Shown: positions 16,523 to 26,444, counted from the stretch's first letter. The stretch: DNA of 64,000 nucleotides from Paenibacillus sp. FSL K6-1330 (GCF_037976825.1 NZ_CP150269.1:6275501-6339500); one strand, 5' to 3'. The notes: generated by a model not told the origin, from the sequence alone. Numbers and translations: made by a program.

Positions 16523-16565
16523 TAAATAAGACAAATATTGTCTTATTTAGAGAATAAGATAAAAT
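16523..16565 (+). promoter_or_regulatory. Promoter and 12-bp-arm palindrome at the WYL regulator
   Basis: A perfect dyad with 12-bp arms (right arm TTGTCTTATTTA, 16538-16549) and a 3-bp centre spans 16523-16549. Its right arm contains a -35 element TTGTCT, followed after 16 bp by TAAAAT at 16560-16565, about 30 bp before the regulator start. A regulator bound here would block this promoter. Another AATAAGAT half-like site follows. Autoregulation and control of the divergent hydrolase are inferred. Confidence 0.6.
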
Positions 16566-16593
16566 AAAAATGATATGAGACGGAGGTAGTTCT

Positions 16594-17535
16594 ATGCAGA
16601 AATCCCAGCGCCTGATTCAATTAATGATGATGATCAATGCAAAAAAATCGTTTACCGTAAAAGAACTGGCCGATGAATTCGGTCTCTCCGTCAGGACCCT
16701 TTCAAGAGATTTGGATGAGCTGAGCGGGCTCGGCGTTCCCATCTACTCTGTGCAAGGTCGAGGCGGCGGCTACAGACTGCTGCAGGAGCGGATGCTGCCG
16801 CCGATCAGTTTCACGGAAAGCGAAGCGATCGCCATCTTTTTTGCCTGCCAATCCTTAAGCTATTTCAGCACCCTGCCATTCGGTGACGGAGCCGCCACGG
16901 CACTCCACAAGTTCTATCATTATTTGCCGGCAGATATCAAAGAGCAGATCGACCGTCTTAAGGATCGCGTTATGATTCACAGTCCATTCCGTGCGATGTC
17001 CACCGAGATTTTACAAACGCTAATGGAAGCCGTCATGGTTCGGCAAGCGGTCACCATCTCCTATCGTTCATCCGCCGGAAGCAGCCAGCGGCATATTCAG
17101 CCTATCGGTTTGTATGCAAGCTCGGGCTACTGGTATTGTCCTGCCTACTGTTTCACTCAAGAGGATATCAGACAGTTCAGAGTCGACCGGATCATTGCGG
17201 CCAGTCCCAATGCGTCCATCGCGATCCGTGAAGATATCGCTAACCAAACGCTGCGTAACATACCGGAAACCGGGAATGGGGAAATGAAGCCGTTTGAGGT
17301 ACAATTAACATCTAAAGGGGTTTGGCTGCTTGAAACGGATACTCGCCTCGGTCCCCACATCGATAAGAACAAAGATGGCAGCGGAGTCGCTCAGCTTGAA
17401 ATACCAGCGACCGACGTCATCTTCTATTCGGACTATGTGTGGCGTCTCGGAGAGGAAGCAACCATCATCTCGCCTGCCGAAGCGGTTCAATGGACCCGGG
17501 AGAAAATTGAAGCCATGAGGCTAAGGTATACATAA
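16594..17535 (+). CDS. YafY/WYL-domain transcriptional regulator
   Basis: A 313-residue DeoR-like regulator with a winged helix (FTVKELADEFGLSVRTLSRD), a linker (GRGGGYRLL) and a WYL domain whose ligand-contact region is YWYCPAYCF then IRQFRVDRI. WYL domains sense nucleotides or nucleic acids in several bacterial stress and defence regulators. The start follows GACGGAGGTAG. The nucleotidyltransferase gene begins 46 bp downstream on the same strand, so the two may be co-transcribed. Confidence 0.88.
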   Translation: MQKSQRLIQLMMMINAKKSFTVKELADEFGLSVRTLSRDLDELSGLGVPIYSVQGRGGGYRLLQERMLPPISFTESEAIAIFFACQSLSYFSTLPFGDGAATALHKFYHYLPADIKEQIDRLKDRVMIHSPFRAMSTEILQTLMEAVMVRQAVTISYRSSAGSSQRHIQPIGLYASSGYWYCPAYCFTQEDIRQFRVDRIIAASPNASIAIREDIANQTLRNIPETGNGEMKPFEVQLTSKGVWLLETDTRLGPHIDKNKDGSGVAQLEIPATDVIFYSDYVWRLGEEATIISPAEAVQWTREKIEAMRLRYT

Positions 17536-17581
17536 GGGTAAAATCGATTCCGTATAAAACATATAAAGGAGGAGAAGGTAC

Positions 17582-18415
17582 ATGACTTCACAAGTTGATC
17601 GTTTAATCCAGCGGATAACAGAAGAACTTCGGGAGGTGCCCGGCGTTATAGGGGTCGTACTCGGGGGATCCAGAGCCAAAGGAACCGCCAAACCGGATTC
17701 CGATATCGATATCGGCATTTATTACGATGAATCACAAGGATTTAAGGTGGAGAACATCGCTAGGGTGGCGCAGAAATTAGATGACGAGCATCGGGATGGG
17801 ATTATCACTTCATTAGGCGAATGGGGTGCCTGGGTTAACGGTGGCGGATGGTTAGTGATCGAGGGTTATCATGTGGATTTCTTATTCCGTGATGTACACC
17901 GCGTGTCCGGCATCATCGACGACTGTTCCGCAGGCTTGGTGTCAGCCCATTACCAAACCGGACATCCGCATGCCTATCTGAATGTGATGTATATGGGGGA
18001 ACTTGCGATTTGTCGTATACTGTCGGATTCGGATAACCGAATACAGACCTTGAAAGCCAAAACGATTCCTTATCCAAAAACATTAAAGGATGCGATGGTC
18101 GGCTTCTTTACCTTCGAAGCCTCCTTCTCCTTGATGTTTGCGGATAAAACAGCTGCCAGCGATGATATCACTTATGTTACCGGTCACTGCTTCCGCTGCA
18201 TTTCGTGCTTGAATCAAGTGCTGTTTGCCAAAAATGAGTTGTACTGCATCAATGAGAAGCGTGCGGTAGCCATGATCGAAACCTTTCCCATCAAGCCGGC
18301 CAATTACAAGCAACGCTTGGATCAGGTAATCACACTGCTCTCCTCAGATACAGAAAAAACAAAACAAGCCACTGCACTGCTTCAGGAGCTTGTTGCCGAA
18401 ACCGAAGCGTTGTAG
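17582..18415 (+). CDS. Nucleotidyltransferase-domain protein
   Basis: A 277-residue protein with the polymerase-beta-like nucleotidyltransferase motif GGSRAKGTAKPDSDIDIG (two metal-binding Asp) near residue 30 and a further Asp in YHVDFLF. A helical C-terminal domain of the kind seen in aminoglycoside nucleotidyltransferases and DUF4037 proteins follows. It may modify an antibiotic, a nucleotide or a protein. AAAGGAGGAGAAGGTAC precedes the ATG. It follows the WYL regulator on the same strand. Confidence 0.78.
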   Translation: MTSQVDRLIQRITEELREVPGVIGVVLGGSRAKGTAKPDSDIDIGIYYDESQGFKVENIARVAQKLDDEHRDGIITSLGEWGAWVNGGGWLVIEGYHVDFLFRDVHRVSGIIDDCSAGLVSAHYQTGHPHAYLNVMYMGELAICRILSDSDNRIQTLKAKTIPYPKTLKDAMVGFFTFEASFSLMFADKTAASDDITYVTGHCFRCISCLNQVLFAKNELYCINEKRAVAMIETFPIKPANYKQRLDQVITLLSSDTEKTKQATALLQELVAETEAL

Positions 18416-18426
18416 CGCCGCAGCCG

Positions 18427-19200
18427 TTATTTCTTATTCATCCATTTGTAAGACACGCGGTCTGCAAACCTTGGAAACAGCTGGTACAGCCTTATGCCCA
18501 GTGAGGCCAGCCTCGGAAGATTGAGTTCTTCCTTGCGTTTTTTCACCAGCTTCACGACCTGTTCCGCAACATACTCGGCCTTCATCATGAACCAGCTCAC
18601 ATTATTGACATAACCGCCTGTCGGATCTGCCAAGGAAAAGAACGGGGTATCAATGGGGCCAGGGTTTACAGTAGATACGGTTATGCCCGTGTTCCGCAGC
18701 TCCTGCCGGAGTGAATTGCTAAACCCAAGCACGGCATGCTTGGTGGCCGAATAGGCGGTGGATTTGGCCGTTCCGATTTTTCCGGCCATGGACGCAATGT
18801 TGACGATTTGGCCGTCAGCCCGCTTCAGCATCCCTGGCAGCACGGCTTGCGTACAGCGCACGATGCCCATATAATTGACGTCCATCATGTCCTGAAACTC
18901 TTCTTGACGCATGTCCATAACAGCTTCGAACTTGCCGTAGCCGGCATTGTTAATCAGCACGTCGATTCTGCCATGGCGGCTAAGAAGGCCTTCCATGACA
19001 GACTGCACCTGCTCGGGGCTCTGAACATCCATGGTTGCAAGCTCGTGGGGGCCTGGTATTCGCGCACCCACCTCCTGCAGACGTTCTGCCGAACGGGCGC
19101 ACAGAACCACGTATGCTCCTTCCGCAGAAAGCTTCTCCGCGATCAAGGCGCCGATTCCGCTGGATGCTCCCGTAACGACGATAACTTTATTTTTCAGCAT
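18427..19200 (-). CDS. Short-chain dehydrogenase/reductase
   Basis: A 257-residue SDR. It shows TGASSGIG at the N-terminus, NNAGYG, and the catalytic Ser (NIASMAG), Tyr and Lys (YSATK). The basic tail after FPRFADR suggests membrane association, as in DltE/YusZ-type SDRs. The ATG at 19200 is chosen because AGAAAGGGATATG precedes it; the open frame runs 48 bases further upstream without support. Substrate unknown. Confidence 0.85.
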   Translation of the reverse strand: MLKNKVIVVTGASSGIGALIAEKLSAEGAYVVLCARSAERLQEVGARIPGPHELATMDVQSPEQVQSVMEGLLSRHGRIDVLINNAGYGKFEAVMDMRQEEFQDMMDVNYMGIVRCTQAVLPGMLKRADGQIVNIASMAGKIGTAKSTAYSATKHAVLGFSNSLRQELRNTGITVSTVNPGPIDTPFFSLADPTGGYVNNVSWFMMKAEYVAEQVVKLVKKRKEELNLPRLASLGIRLYQLFPRFADRVSYKWMNKK

Positions 19201-19292
19201 GATTTCATATCCCTTTCTTCGCCGGCACAGCTCTTGATTCCTTATCATTAAAGAGCCTTACATACACGGCCATTGGGTTCGTTACTCCTATT

Positions 19293-19751
19293 TTATGAAA
19301 TCATGACTTGAATATCCAGCTCTCCGATTCCTTCCATTCTCAGCGGAATACAAAGCGCCTTCTTCTGAATAAGAGTGGATGTGCTATCCGACCTCATTAC
19401 TTTGGGAGGCGTAATATCCACGCTGACGCCCTGGTTCGATAAAATGGTGCTGGCATTGCCGCTGATCATGTTGCCGAGCTCCGAAATCGCGCTTTGTCCC
19501 ATCTCATCCATCTCGGTAATGACATAGCCGCCCATCATCACCGATACCATCTGCAGGGCTACCTGCTCCTGAATTCCAAATACAATGTCACCGTTCATTT
19601 GGCCTGTCATGCCGATTTGGATCCAGATATGATTCTCCAAATATCCGATCTCTTTGACCCCAAGATTCCCCGTGGAAGGTGAAACCTGTATGACTTGTTC
19701 GATCACGTGTCGTGCGGACTCTAAAAAAGGATTGATGACTTCCGCTTTCAT
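19293..19751 (-). CDS. cheX: Chemotaxis protein CheX
   Basis: A 152-residue CheC/CheX/FliY-type phosphatase that dephosphorylates CheY-P. The catalytic pair Glu and Asn is seen in SELGNMISGNA, and the Gly-rich VSVMMGGY segment matches CheX. Only one ExxN helix is visible, as in CheX and unlike CheC with two. It is not near other chemotaxis or flagellar genes. Confidence 0.85.
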   Translation of the reverse strand: MKAEVINPFLESARHVIEQVIQVSPSTGNLGVKEIGYLENHIWIQIGMTGQMNGDIVFGIQEQVALQMVSVMMGGYVITEMDEMGQSAISELGNMISGNASTILSNQGVSVDITPPKVMRSDSTSTLIQKKALCIPLRMEGIGELDIQVMIS

Positions 19752-20169
19752 TCCTCATTACGCCCCTTTCACTGGGTTGTTGGTCAGGGTCCCAAAGTCC
19801 CACCTATATATTTAAACATTATAATGGATACCTTGTAATAAATCATCACAAAATAGCGACAGTCCTCATTCCAACAACTGTCTTGCCATGTCAGCTATCG
19901 CTTGAAACGCTTTAGTACGAAGATATTCCTTTCGCTTAAACGGGCCTTTGGTCTCACCTTTGTTCTATGTCTACTTTACTATTATCGGAAGGTTTCCCCA
20001 TCTTTTAATAATAATTAAATGGAAATTAAAATGTTTTTCATTTTTTCGGCCGAAAACCACCAGGTTTGCTCCCTTCATTGCTCCACCGGGAAGAATAACC
20101 TATAATTTAAATAATACAGATTGCACGCGATAGATGAGCGGAAGAATATATCAAGTAAGGAGGAAGGCT
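19752..20169. other. Intergenic region between cheX and a LysR gene
   Basis: No complete gene. A minus-strand frame just below 19962 reads as a plausible protein tail (KGPFKRKEYLRTKAF, then ADMARQLLE) but has a stop immediately upstream and no start codon, so it is at most a relic. TATAAT-like elements near 19821-19826 (minus, before cheX) and 20101-20106 (plus, before lysR) are likely promoters. Confidence 0.35.
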
Positions 20170-21072
20170 ATGAACATCAGCCAATTGGAAACGCTTATTA
20201 CCATCTCCAAAACGATGAGCTTTCGCAAAGCGGGAGAGCTTCTTAATCTGACACAACCGGCGGTATCCGCCCAGATCAAGAGCCTGGAAGAAGAATTTAA
20301 AACGGTGCTGGTGGACCGGAGTCAGCCCGTGACGTTAACCGACCGGGGGCAGGTCTTCGTGGACCATGCCGAACAGATCCTCGGGATCGTGGATGAGCTG
20401 AAGCAGCGGCTATCCGACCTTGATCAAACTCCCCAGGGTCATATTCAGCTGGGTACAACCACTTCCATAGCGATTCAGATCCTGCCACGGGTACTTTCCT
20501 ACTTCCAGGATCAATTCCCTCATATTAAAACAACCATTCAATCCATGGCCTCATCACAAATCTATCACAGCGTAGAGAACGGGCTCATCGACATCGGGAT
20601 CGGTTATCTGATCGAGCGCAATCCCAACTTGAGCACATCCATTCTGTACTACGATACCTTTGAGCTTGTCGTATCCCCTCAGCATCCGCTAGCCAAACTC
20701 TCCACGGCAAGCATGGATGTGCTGGGTGGAACCCCCCTTATTCTGCTAACACGTGACACCGTCGGCCGCCGCTTCGCAGATGACGTAATGAAGAAGCACG
20801 GCATTGAGCCGCAGGTTGTCATGGAACTGTCAAGCAGTGAAGAAATTAAACGGATGGTCGAGATCAATTTGGGCGCAGCCATTATATCGAAGCAGTCCGT
20901 CGCGACGGAGCTGCGCAACGGCACCCTGCAGATTGTTCCCCTGAGCGAGCTTGAAGTTAGCCACCCTGTCGGCGTAATCTATAAGAGCGGACGATACGTC
21001 AGCTCCGCTATGCGTCAATTCCTCAGTGATCTGAAGGGCATGCCCGAGACACAGTTCATCAGCAGCGAATAA
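20170..21072 (+). CDS. LysR-family regulator upstream of a PHP phosphatase
   Basis: A 300-residue LysR protein with an N-terminal helix-turn-helix (SFRKAGELLNLTQPAVSAQIKSLE) and an effector domain. The ATG at 20170 is used because AAGGAGGAAGGCT precedes it; the open frame extends 36 bases further without support. The PHP phosphatase gene starts about 50 bp downstream on the same strand, so both may share a transcript. Effector unknown. Confidence 0.88.
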   Translation: MNISQLETLITISKTMSFRKAGELLNLTQPAVSAQIKSLEEEFKTVLVDRSQPVTLTDRGQVFVDHAEQILGIVDELKQRLSDLDQTPQGHIQLGTTTSIAIQILPRVLSYFQDQFPHIKTTIQSMASSQIYHSVENGLIDIGIGYLIERNPNLSTSILYYDTFELVVSPQHPLAKLSTASMDVLGGTPLILLTRDTVGRRFADDVMKKHGIEPQVVMELSSSEEIKRMVEINLGAAIISKQSVATELRNGTLQIVPLSELEVSHPVGVIYKSGRYVSSAMRQFLSDLKGMPETQFISSE

Positions 21073-21125
21073 CGCCACATCAAACCTAGAATAATAACCA
21101 ATCAAGCGATATGAAGGAGGTCAAC

Positions 21126-21935
21126 ATGAAATTTGATCTGCACACCCATCATTTCCGCTGCGGCCACGCAGACGGCAACATTAGAGATTATATCGAGGCT
21201 GCGATTGCGGCAGATTTACAGGTGATTGGAATCTCGGACCACACTCCATACTTCGGGAGCCCGGAAGAGCAGCCCTTTCCAGCCATCTCCATGGCAAAAA
21301 GGGACTTTGCGGAGTACGTACAAGAAGTTCTGGACTTAAAGCGGGAATATGAAGGTAAAATCAAAGTCCTGCTGGGCATTGAATCCGATTATTTTCCGAA
21401 TCATGCTAAAGTTTATCAGCAGGCATTAAATGCCTACCCTTTTGACTACATCATCGGCTCCATCCATCACGTCAGGGATGTCAGCATCTTCAATAAAAAC
21501 CGCTGGAAGAACCTGACGCAGCAGCAGCAGGTTGCCGATAAAGAGGAATACTTCAATCTGATCCGCCAATCCGCACGAAGCGGCATATTCCAGATCATCG
21601 CCCATATGGATGCCATGAAGGGCAATTATCCGCTGTTCTCCGAAATCAAGGCCGACGAAGCGATCGAGGAAACGTTGAAAGTCATCGCGGAATCAGGCCT
21701 GGCGATCGAGATCAACACTTCCGGCAAAACCAAGCTGTGCGGCGGCTGGTATCCATCGAGCGCCATCTTGGAGGTCGCGCACCATCACGGCGTTGACGTC
21801 ACCTTCGGCTCCGACGCCCACAAACCGTCACGGGTCGGAGATGAATTTGACGAAGTGGCCAAAGTGCTCAAAGAAATCGGATACACGGAATGGGTATATT
21901 TCGAACAAAAACAGAAGGTGACCGTACCTCTTTAA
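21126..21935 (+). CDS. PHP-domain histidinol-phosphatase-like protein (HisJ/HisK type)
   Basis: A 269-residue PHP-fold metallophosphatase. Metal ligands are visible in DLHTHHFRCGH, SDHTPYFG, GIESDYF, GSIHHV, AHMDAMKG and FGSDAH. This family includes the Firmicutes histidinol phosphatase, which catalyses the penultimate step of histidine synthesis. No his genes are adjacent, so another phosphate ester is possible. The start at 21126 follows GAAGGAGGTCAAC. Confidence 0.82.
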   Translation: MKFDLHTHHFRCGHADGNIRDYIEAAIAADLQVIGISDHTPYFGSPEEQPFPAISMAKRDFAEYVQEVLDLKREYEGKIKVLLGIESDYFPNHAKVYQQALNAYPFDYIIGSIHHVRDVSIFNKNRWKNLTQQQQVADKEEYFNLIRQSARSGIFQIIAHMDAMKGNYPLFSEIKADEAIEETLKVIAESGLAIEINTSGKTKLCGGWYPSSAILEVAHHHGVDVTFGSDAHKPSRVGDEFDEVAKVLKEIGYTEWVYFEQKQKVTVPL

Positions 21936-21963
21936 AGGGGTACACCCTCCTTCTGTTTTTTTG
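21911..21963 (+). terminator. Terminator overlapping the PHP gene end
   Basis: ACAGAAGG and GTACC within the last codons pair with GGGTAC and CCTTCTGT after the stop, followed by seven T residues. Confidence 0.75.
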
Positions 21964-21993
21964 CATTTACATAGGCAGCACAGCAAAATAGGC

Positions 21994-22024
21994 AAAAAAA
22001 AAAGTGGACCCGTTACCGGGTCCA
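21994..22024 (-). terminator. Terminator downstream of the metallophosphoesterase gene
   Basis: TGGACCCG pairs with CGGGTCCA across a 4-base loop. On the minus strand it is followed by a run of ten T residues. It lies about 150 bp after the gene at 22172. Confidence 0.8.
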
Positions 22025-22171
22025 AAACATAATATATATTCTCAAAAGGGGGTCATGTGATAAGTTTAACCCGCGGCTGTTAGAGTTTGATAACAGGTAT
22101 ATTTCATTTGTGTAACAAATTCCAAGTGAACCTTTCCTCTTGACATGTTCAGATCACAGATTTCATTCCCT

Positions 22172-23080
22172 TCATGCCATTGAGCGCAAAGTGAGCACGG
22201 TAAGCTCCGGTTTGCACAAGAAACGAAAAGGCAGCTGCGTCGTGCCGATTCCCCTATTTACATAGAGCAGCATTCCATGTGAACCGATGGTATATAGGCC
22301 TTGCACATAACGCTTTGCCCCGGGCGGCGTCATCACCTCTCCCATCCAGGGCAAGCGGATCTGGCCCCCATGGCTGTGTCCCGACAGCTGGAGATGGAAT
22401 GAATGGGCTGCAGTTGTGTCAGCATAATCCGGCTCGTGCATCAGCAGCAGCTTGAACATTCCGTCAGGTAAATCTTGAATGACTGCTGCCGGATCCGGCT
22501 GGCCCCAGAATGCATCGTCCAAACCTGCCACTGCAATGACAGCACCATCCCGCCTTAGCTTCACGGCGGTGTTCCGCAGCACCTGAAATCCGGCCTCTTC
22601 CTCCATAGAAATCAGTGTCTCCACATCTTTGTAATCATGGTTACCCAATATAGAAAATAAGCCGAGAGGGGCCTTCAGCTCGGTGAACGGTTGAATGGCG
22701 GCCCTCATATCCTCTGTGTTACCGTCCACCATATCCCCTGTGAAACAGATCATGTCCGGTTTCTCATTTTGAATCGCTTGTACCACACGGGCCACGTCTT
22801 TTGCCCCGGTGTGAAAGCCCAGATGCAAGTCGCTAAACTGAACGACCTTCATCCCATCAAAAGCCTTAGGCAGTGAAGGAAGCGCCAATGTCCGTCTCGT
22901 AATGTCCAATTGATGAGGCTCCCATAAATACGCATAAGCCCCGCCTGCAGCGCCAACACCAACCACGGCGGAAACACCGATCTTCAGAAATTGGCGGCGC
23001 GTCATCTTCGTCTTCATGACGTCTCGCTTTGCCCCGTCCTGGACTGTGCCATGGGGAGTAGACGAGGATGGATTTCTCAT
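22172..23080 (-). CDS. Exported metallophosphoesterase with Tat signal
   Basis: A 302-residue calcineurin-like phosphoesterase. The twin-arginine signal TRRQFLKIG is followed by a hydrophobic stretch, so the folded enzyme is probably exported or membrane anchored. Metal-site motifs: FSDLHLG, GDMVDG, GNHDY and GHSHGGQIRLP. It resembles YkuE/YpbG-type enzymes. The first ATG is supported by AGGAGGAAGTCCACCT. It is divergent from the aldehyde dehydrogenase gene. Confidence 0.85.
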   Translation of the reverse strand: MRNPSSSTPHGTVQDGAKRDVMKTKMTRRQFLKIGVSAVVGVGAAGGAYAYLWEPHQLDITRRTLALPSLPKAFDGMKVVQFSDLHLGFHTGAKDVARVVQAIQNEKPDMICFTGDMVDGNTEDMRAAIQPFTELKAPLGLFSILGNHDYKDVETLISMEEEAGFQVLRNTAVKLRRDGAVIAVAGLDDAFWGQPDPAAVIQDLPDGMFKLLLMHEPDYADTTAAHSFHLQLSGHSHGGQIRLPWMGEVMTPPGAKRYVQGLYTIGSHGMLLYVNRGIGTTQLPFRFLCKPELTVLTLRSMA

Positions 23081-23177
23081 AGGTGGACTTCCTCCTATAT
23101 AATAATAAAAGAGTACAAGTTTTAACGGCCTTACGGTTATTCATATATATGGAATAGCAAGAGAAAGGGGTTTACGT

Positions 23178-24557
23178 ATGACTGATAACGATTCAATCAC
23201 AGCATTAGTTTCAGATCAGCGGCGTTTTTTTCATAAAGACATCACCAAGGAAGTGGATTTCCGACTGCAGCAGCTGACCAAGCTCCGCCAAGTACTGATT
23301 GCCAGGGAAAACGATATCATGGAGGCCCTTCGTAAAGACTTGAACAAAAGCGAGCAGGAGGCCTTCACGACTGAGATCGGGATTGTCTATAAGGAGCTTT
23401 CCTTTGTCATAAAGAATCTGAAGCGCTGGGCCAAGCCGCAGCGTGTCAAAACCGCACTGACGCATGTAGGCAGCAAGGGAATGGTCTACGCTGAGCCCTA
23501 CGGGACGGCACTGATTATTGCTCCCTGGAATTATCCTTGGCAATTGGCCATCTCTCCACTGATCGGAGCTTTGGCCGCCGGAAACACCGCAATTGTAAAG
23601 CCCTCCGAGATGACACCTAACGTATCCCGACTCATTACGTCCATCATCACGGAGACGTTTGAGCCGCAATATGTAGCTTCGGTGGAGGGAGGACCCGAGG
23701 TAAGCACGAGCTTGCTGGAGCAGCCGCTGGATTATATCTTCTTTACCGGCAGTACCCATGTCGGCAAAATTGTCATGGAAGCCGCAGCCAAGCAGTTGAT
23801 CCCGGTGACGCTAGAGCTTGGAGGCAAGAGCCCATGTATCGTCCACGAGGATGCCCCCCTGGCCCTGGCGGCTTCACGCATCGCATTCGGCAAATATACA
23901 AATGCCGGCCAAACCTGCGTCGCGCCGGATTATGTTCTCGTACACAGCAAGGTGAAGGAGAAGTTCATCGCGCACCTGAAAGACGCCATCACTTCGTTCT
24001 ACGGCGAGAACCCGCTAACCAATCCCGACTATGGGCGCATTGTTTCGGAGAAGCATTTTGACCGGCTGTCCGGCTTTCTGGACAACGGAACCCTGCGCCA
24101 TGGCGGGAACAGTTCAAAGGAAAAATTGCTCATCGAGCCCACCGTGCTGGACGATATCACTTGGGATATGCCAGTCATGGAAGAAGAGATTTTTGGCCCC
24201 CTGTGCCCAATCCTGACTTACGAGAATGTACACGAAGCTGTCCAGGCGATTAATCACCGCCCCAAACCGCTCGCCCTTTACTTGTTCACGGAGAATGAAG
24301 ACGTTCAGGATTACGTACTCTCCTCGGTTTCTTTTGGCGGGGGATGTGTTAACGATACGCTGATGCATCTGGCCACTCCCTTCCTTCCATTCGGAGGTGT
24401 CGGTGAGAGCGGAATGGGCGCCTACCACGGGGAATACAGCTTCCACACCTTCTCCCATAAGAAGAGCGTGCTGAAGCAAACCAACCGGTTCGATTTTAAA
24501 TTCCGCTACCCTTCCAAGAACGGGCTCGGCATTCTGAAAAAGCTTATGAAACCTTAG
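23178..24557 (+). CDS. Class 3-type aldehyde dehydrogenase
   Basis: A 459-residue NAD(P)-dependent aldehyde dehydrogenase. Key elements: the Asn in [20 protein letters not shown] (cofactor loop), the general base Glu in ELGGKSP, the catalytic Cys in [11 protein letters not shown] and the Glu-Phe motif EEIFGP. Length and sequence fit the short class 3 (YwdH-like) group that oxidises fatty or aromatic aldehydes. A hydrophobic C-terminal anchor is absent. Monocistronic; the gene ends at a hairpin terminator. Confidence 0.9.
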   Translation: MTDNDSITALVSDQRRFFHKDITKEVDFRLQQLTKLRQVLIARENDIMEALRKDLNKSEQEAFTTEIGIVYKELSFVIKNLKRWAKPQRVKTALTHVGSKGMVYAEPYGTALIIAPWNYPWQLAISPLIGALAAGNTAIVKPSEMTPNVSRLITSIITETFEPQYVASVEGGPEVSTSLLEQPLDYIFFTGSTHVGKIVMEAAAKQLIPVTLELGGKSPCIVHEDAPLALAASRIAFGKYTNAGQTCVAPDYVLVHSKVKEKFIAHLKDAITSFYGENPLTNPDYGRIVSEKHFDRLSGFLDNGTLRHGGNSSKEKLLIEPTVLDDITWDMPVMEEEIFGPLCPILTYENVHEAVQAINHRPKPLALYLFTENEDVQDYVLSSVSFGGGCVNDTLMHLATPFLPFGGVGESGMGAYHGEYSFHTFSHKKSVLKQTNRFDFKFRYPSKNGLGILKKLMKP

Positions 24558-24601
24558 TCTTAACTAAGACTTCGCTCACTTCATTTGAACAAATATAATA
24601 A

Positions 24602-24630
24602 AGGCGCATCGTCAAAGATGCGCCTCTTTT
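24602..24630. terminator. Terminator between aldehyde dehydrogenase and K+ channel genes
   Basis: AGGCGCATC and GATGCGCCT pair around a 6-base loop and are followed by CTTTT. It lies between convergent genes and could serve both. Confidence 0.75.
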
Positions 24631-25315
24631 AGCTGGACGAATGCTTTCTCCGATGCGGTTTATTGGCCTTCGACTTCTCTTCACTGTCATCCATCTCCAA
24701 GCCGTCATCGCCGGGCTTAAAGATCCGGCGCAGCGTCCCCAGCATGGACAGCGCATACGCAACGGTAATGAAACTGAAGGCGATCTCCATCACCACGACA
24801 AGCCGGGACGTATTATCGACTGGGGCTATATCGCCATATCCGACCGTGACAAACGTCGCCATACTGAAATACAGGAAGCTAATGAACTGGCTTAGCAAAT
24901 CCTGGCCGATATTCTCGCCTTCGAAGGAAATGCCTCCGAACAGCTTATAGATCGACATATACACCATCGTGAAAAACAAAATGCACATCCCCGCCGCCAT
25001 GCTAATCCGAACTAAGGTTGTTTTCATATCAACATGCTGATTGACGGAGTCTGCAATTCTATCGAATATATACAGCACATAAAAAATAACGGAGCATAAT
25101 GCAAACAGCAGGATCAGAGCGCGCATGCCGCCTTCACCGGGCACCACGTTCATCAGATCGATCCACCCCAGCAAATCTTCAACCGATACCAGGACATAAA
25201 TGAGCAGTGGAGCAAGCAGCAAAGGCCTGCTGGACCACTTCTTGTCCATACTGTAGAACAAATAAATCAACAGCAGGAAGCCCGTCAAATTGAGCAGCCA
25301 CATCCACCATGACAT
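24629..25315 (-). CDS. Potassium channel protein (Ion_trans_2 type)
   Basis: A 228-residue membrane protein. Several hydrophobic segments precede a two-helix pore module with the K+ selectivity filter TVGYGDI. The short C-terminal tail is highly charged (Glu/Asp, then Lys/His/Ser) with no RCK domain, so gating must be by voltage, lipid or a partner. The ATG at 25315 is chosen because AAAGGAGGGACTTGAAG precedes it. The Ktr potassium importer lies 5 kb away. Confidence 0.85.
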   Translation of the reverse strand: MSWWMWLLNLTGFLLLIYLFYSMDKKWSSRPLLLAPLLIYVLVSVEDLLGWIDLMNVVPGEGGMRALILLFALCSVIFYVLYIFDRIADSVNQHVDMKTTLVRISMAAGMCILFFTMVYMSIYKLFGGISFEGENIGQDLLSQFISFLYFSMATFVTVGYGDIAPVDNTSRLVVVMEIAFSFITVAYALSMLGTLRRIFKPGDDGLEMDDSEEKSKANKPHRRKHSSS

Positions 25316-25527
25316 CTTCAAGTCCCTCCTTTGGCTTGTGGCCCTCAAACGGCAGCCCGCACCATTACGTCTTTATTACCCTCGTAACGGTATTTATGCA
25401 CCTGAAGGTCGCTGGTAGTCGGCCCCTGCTCGCTTTAAACTACATTCATCTCCACCTGATCTTTTGTTAAAAATAGCGACAAAACACGTACAGCGAGTCG
25501 AACGAAAGCCGTCCAACTGCTTTAGAT

Positions 25528-26343
25528 CTAACGGTTCTTCTCCAACCACTGCGCAGCATGATCCACCATCGCCCGCTGTTCTGCCAACACACAGTCTGCC
25601 TTTCCTACACGACCATGCTTATATGCATCGGGACATTGCGCTTCAAACGATGCTCCAATCGCTTCAAAATCGTCGGAATGATAGTTGATATCCTGGAATG
25701 CCTCCCACTTTGTTATTCCCTGCATCCTGCGTACTGGCGCGTGGGCGGTTACCACTTTCTTGCCAGCCCAATCCGTGCGGTATTCGCTAAGGTGGAAGGA
25801 AGTATTATTGCCATAGCCACTACCCAGCATAAGCACGTAAGCACCCGCTTCATATAAGCGTGCCAGCGGCGAGGCTTCGCCCAAGCTATGATCGAGCGGA
25901 TGGGATTGCATAAGTGCCTTTGCATCCCTGCCGCGTGCTGCAAACGAAACATGCGGATGACGGCTTCGGATGACCCCTTCTTGTTTACGGAACACTTCCG
26001 GAATGATCCCCATCCCTGATGTAACGGTCAGATCTGGGTCATAGGGAGGCATACTCTCGCGGATCAAATCCCACCATTTTGGGTCGGCCGGAGGATTTCC
26101 CCATGTCTTCGGATCGGTTAAGTTCGCAGACTGCGTTGGCATCACCAGTGTCCCTTCATCGCCCAGTACGTCTTCCAGGGCCAGTATAACCGCCTCCGGA
26201 CCACCGACAATCCATCCGCCCACGCTTTTGAGCGAGGAATGGACGAGCAGGGTCATTCCCTTCCGTACGCCAAGAGCGAGCAGGTCATCGCTTATATCCT
26301 TTATCGTAATCGGTTTTTCGATGATCAAGTGACTCATCTCCAT
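25528..26343 (-). CDS. AAC(3)-family N-acetyltransferase
   Basis: A 271-residue acetyl-CoA-dependent acetyltransferase of the aminoglycoside 3-N-acetyltransferase family. Conserved segments: HSSLKSVG, the catalytic-region TSGMGIIPEVFR, RSRHPHVSFAA, HSLGEASPL and LGSGYGNNTSFHLSEYR. Chromosomal homologues such as YokD are common in Bacillales, and many do not confer resistance, so the substrate should be left open. Confidence 0.85.
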   Translation of the reverse strand: MEMSHLIIEKPITIKDISDDLLALGVRKGMTLLVHSSLKSVGGWIVGGPEAVILALEDVLGDEGTLVMPTQSANLTDPKTWGNPPADPKWWDLIRESMPPYDPDLTVTSGMGIIPEVFRKQEGVIRSRHPHVSFAARGRDAKALMQSHPLDHSLGEASPLARLYEAGAYVLMLGSGYGNNTSFHLSEYRTDWAGKKVVTAHAPVRRMQGITKWEAFQDINYHSDDFEAIGASFEAQCPDAYKHGRVGKADCVLAEQRAMVDHAAQWLEKNR

Positions 26344-26444
26344 TTCAATATCCTAATAAACACATGTTTTATATCATACAACAAAAAAAGCGCCTGCCCG
26401 AAGCCATGCCCCGGTCAGACGCCTTGGTGTTGAAGCTAAACCGA

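Noticed and set aside
19863..19962. Protein-like minus-strand segment ending ADMARQLLE
   Set aside because: A stop codon lies immediately upstream and there is no start codon, so no gene is called.
25528..26343. Acquired aminoglycoside resistance gene
   Set aside because: AAC(3)-fold proteins are common as chromosomal genes in Bacillales and there is no mobile element or resistance context next to it.
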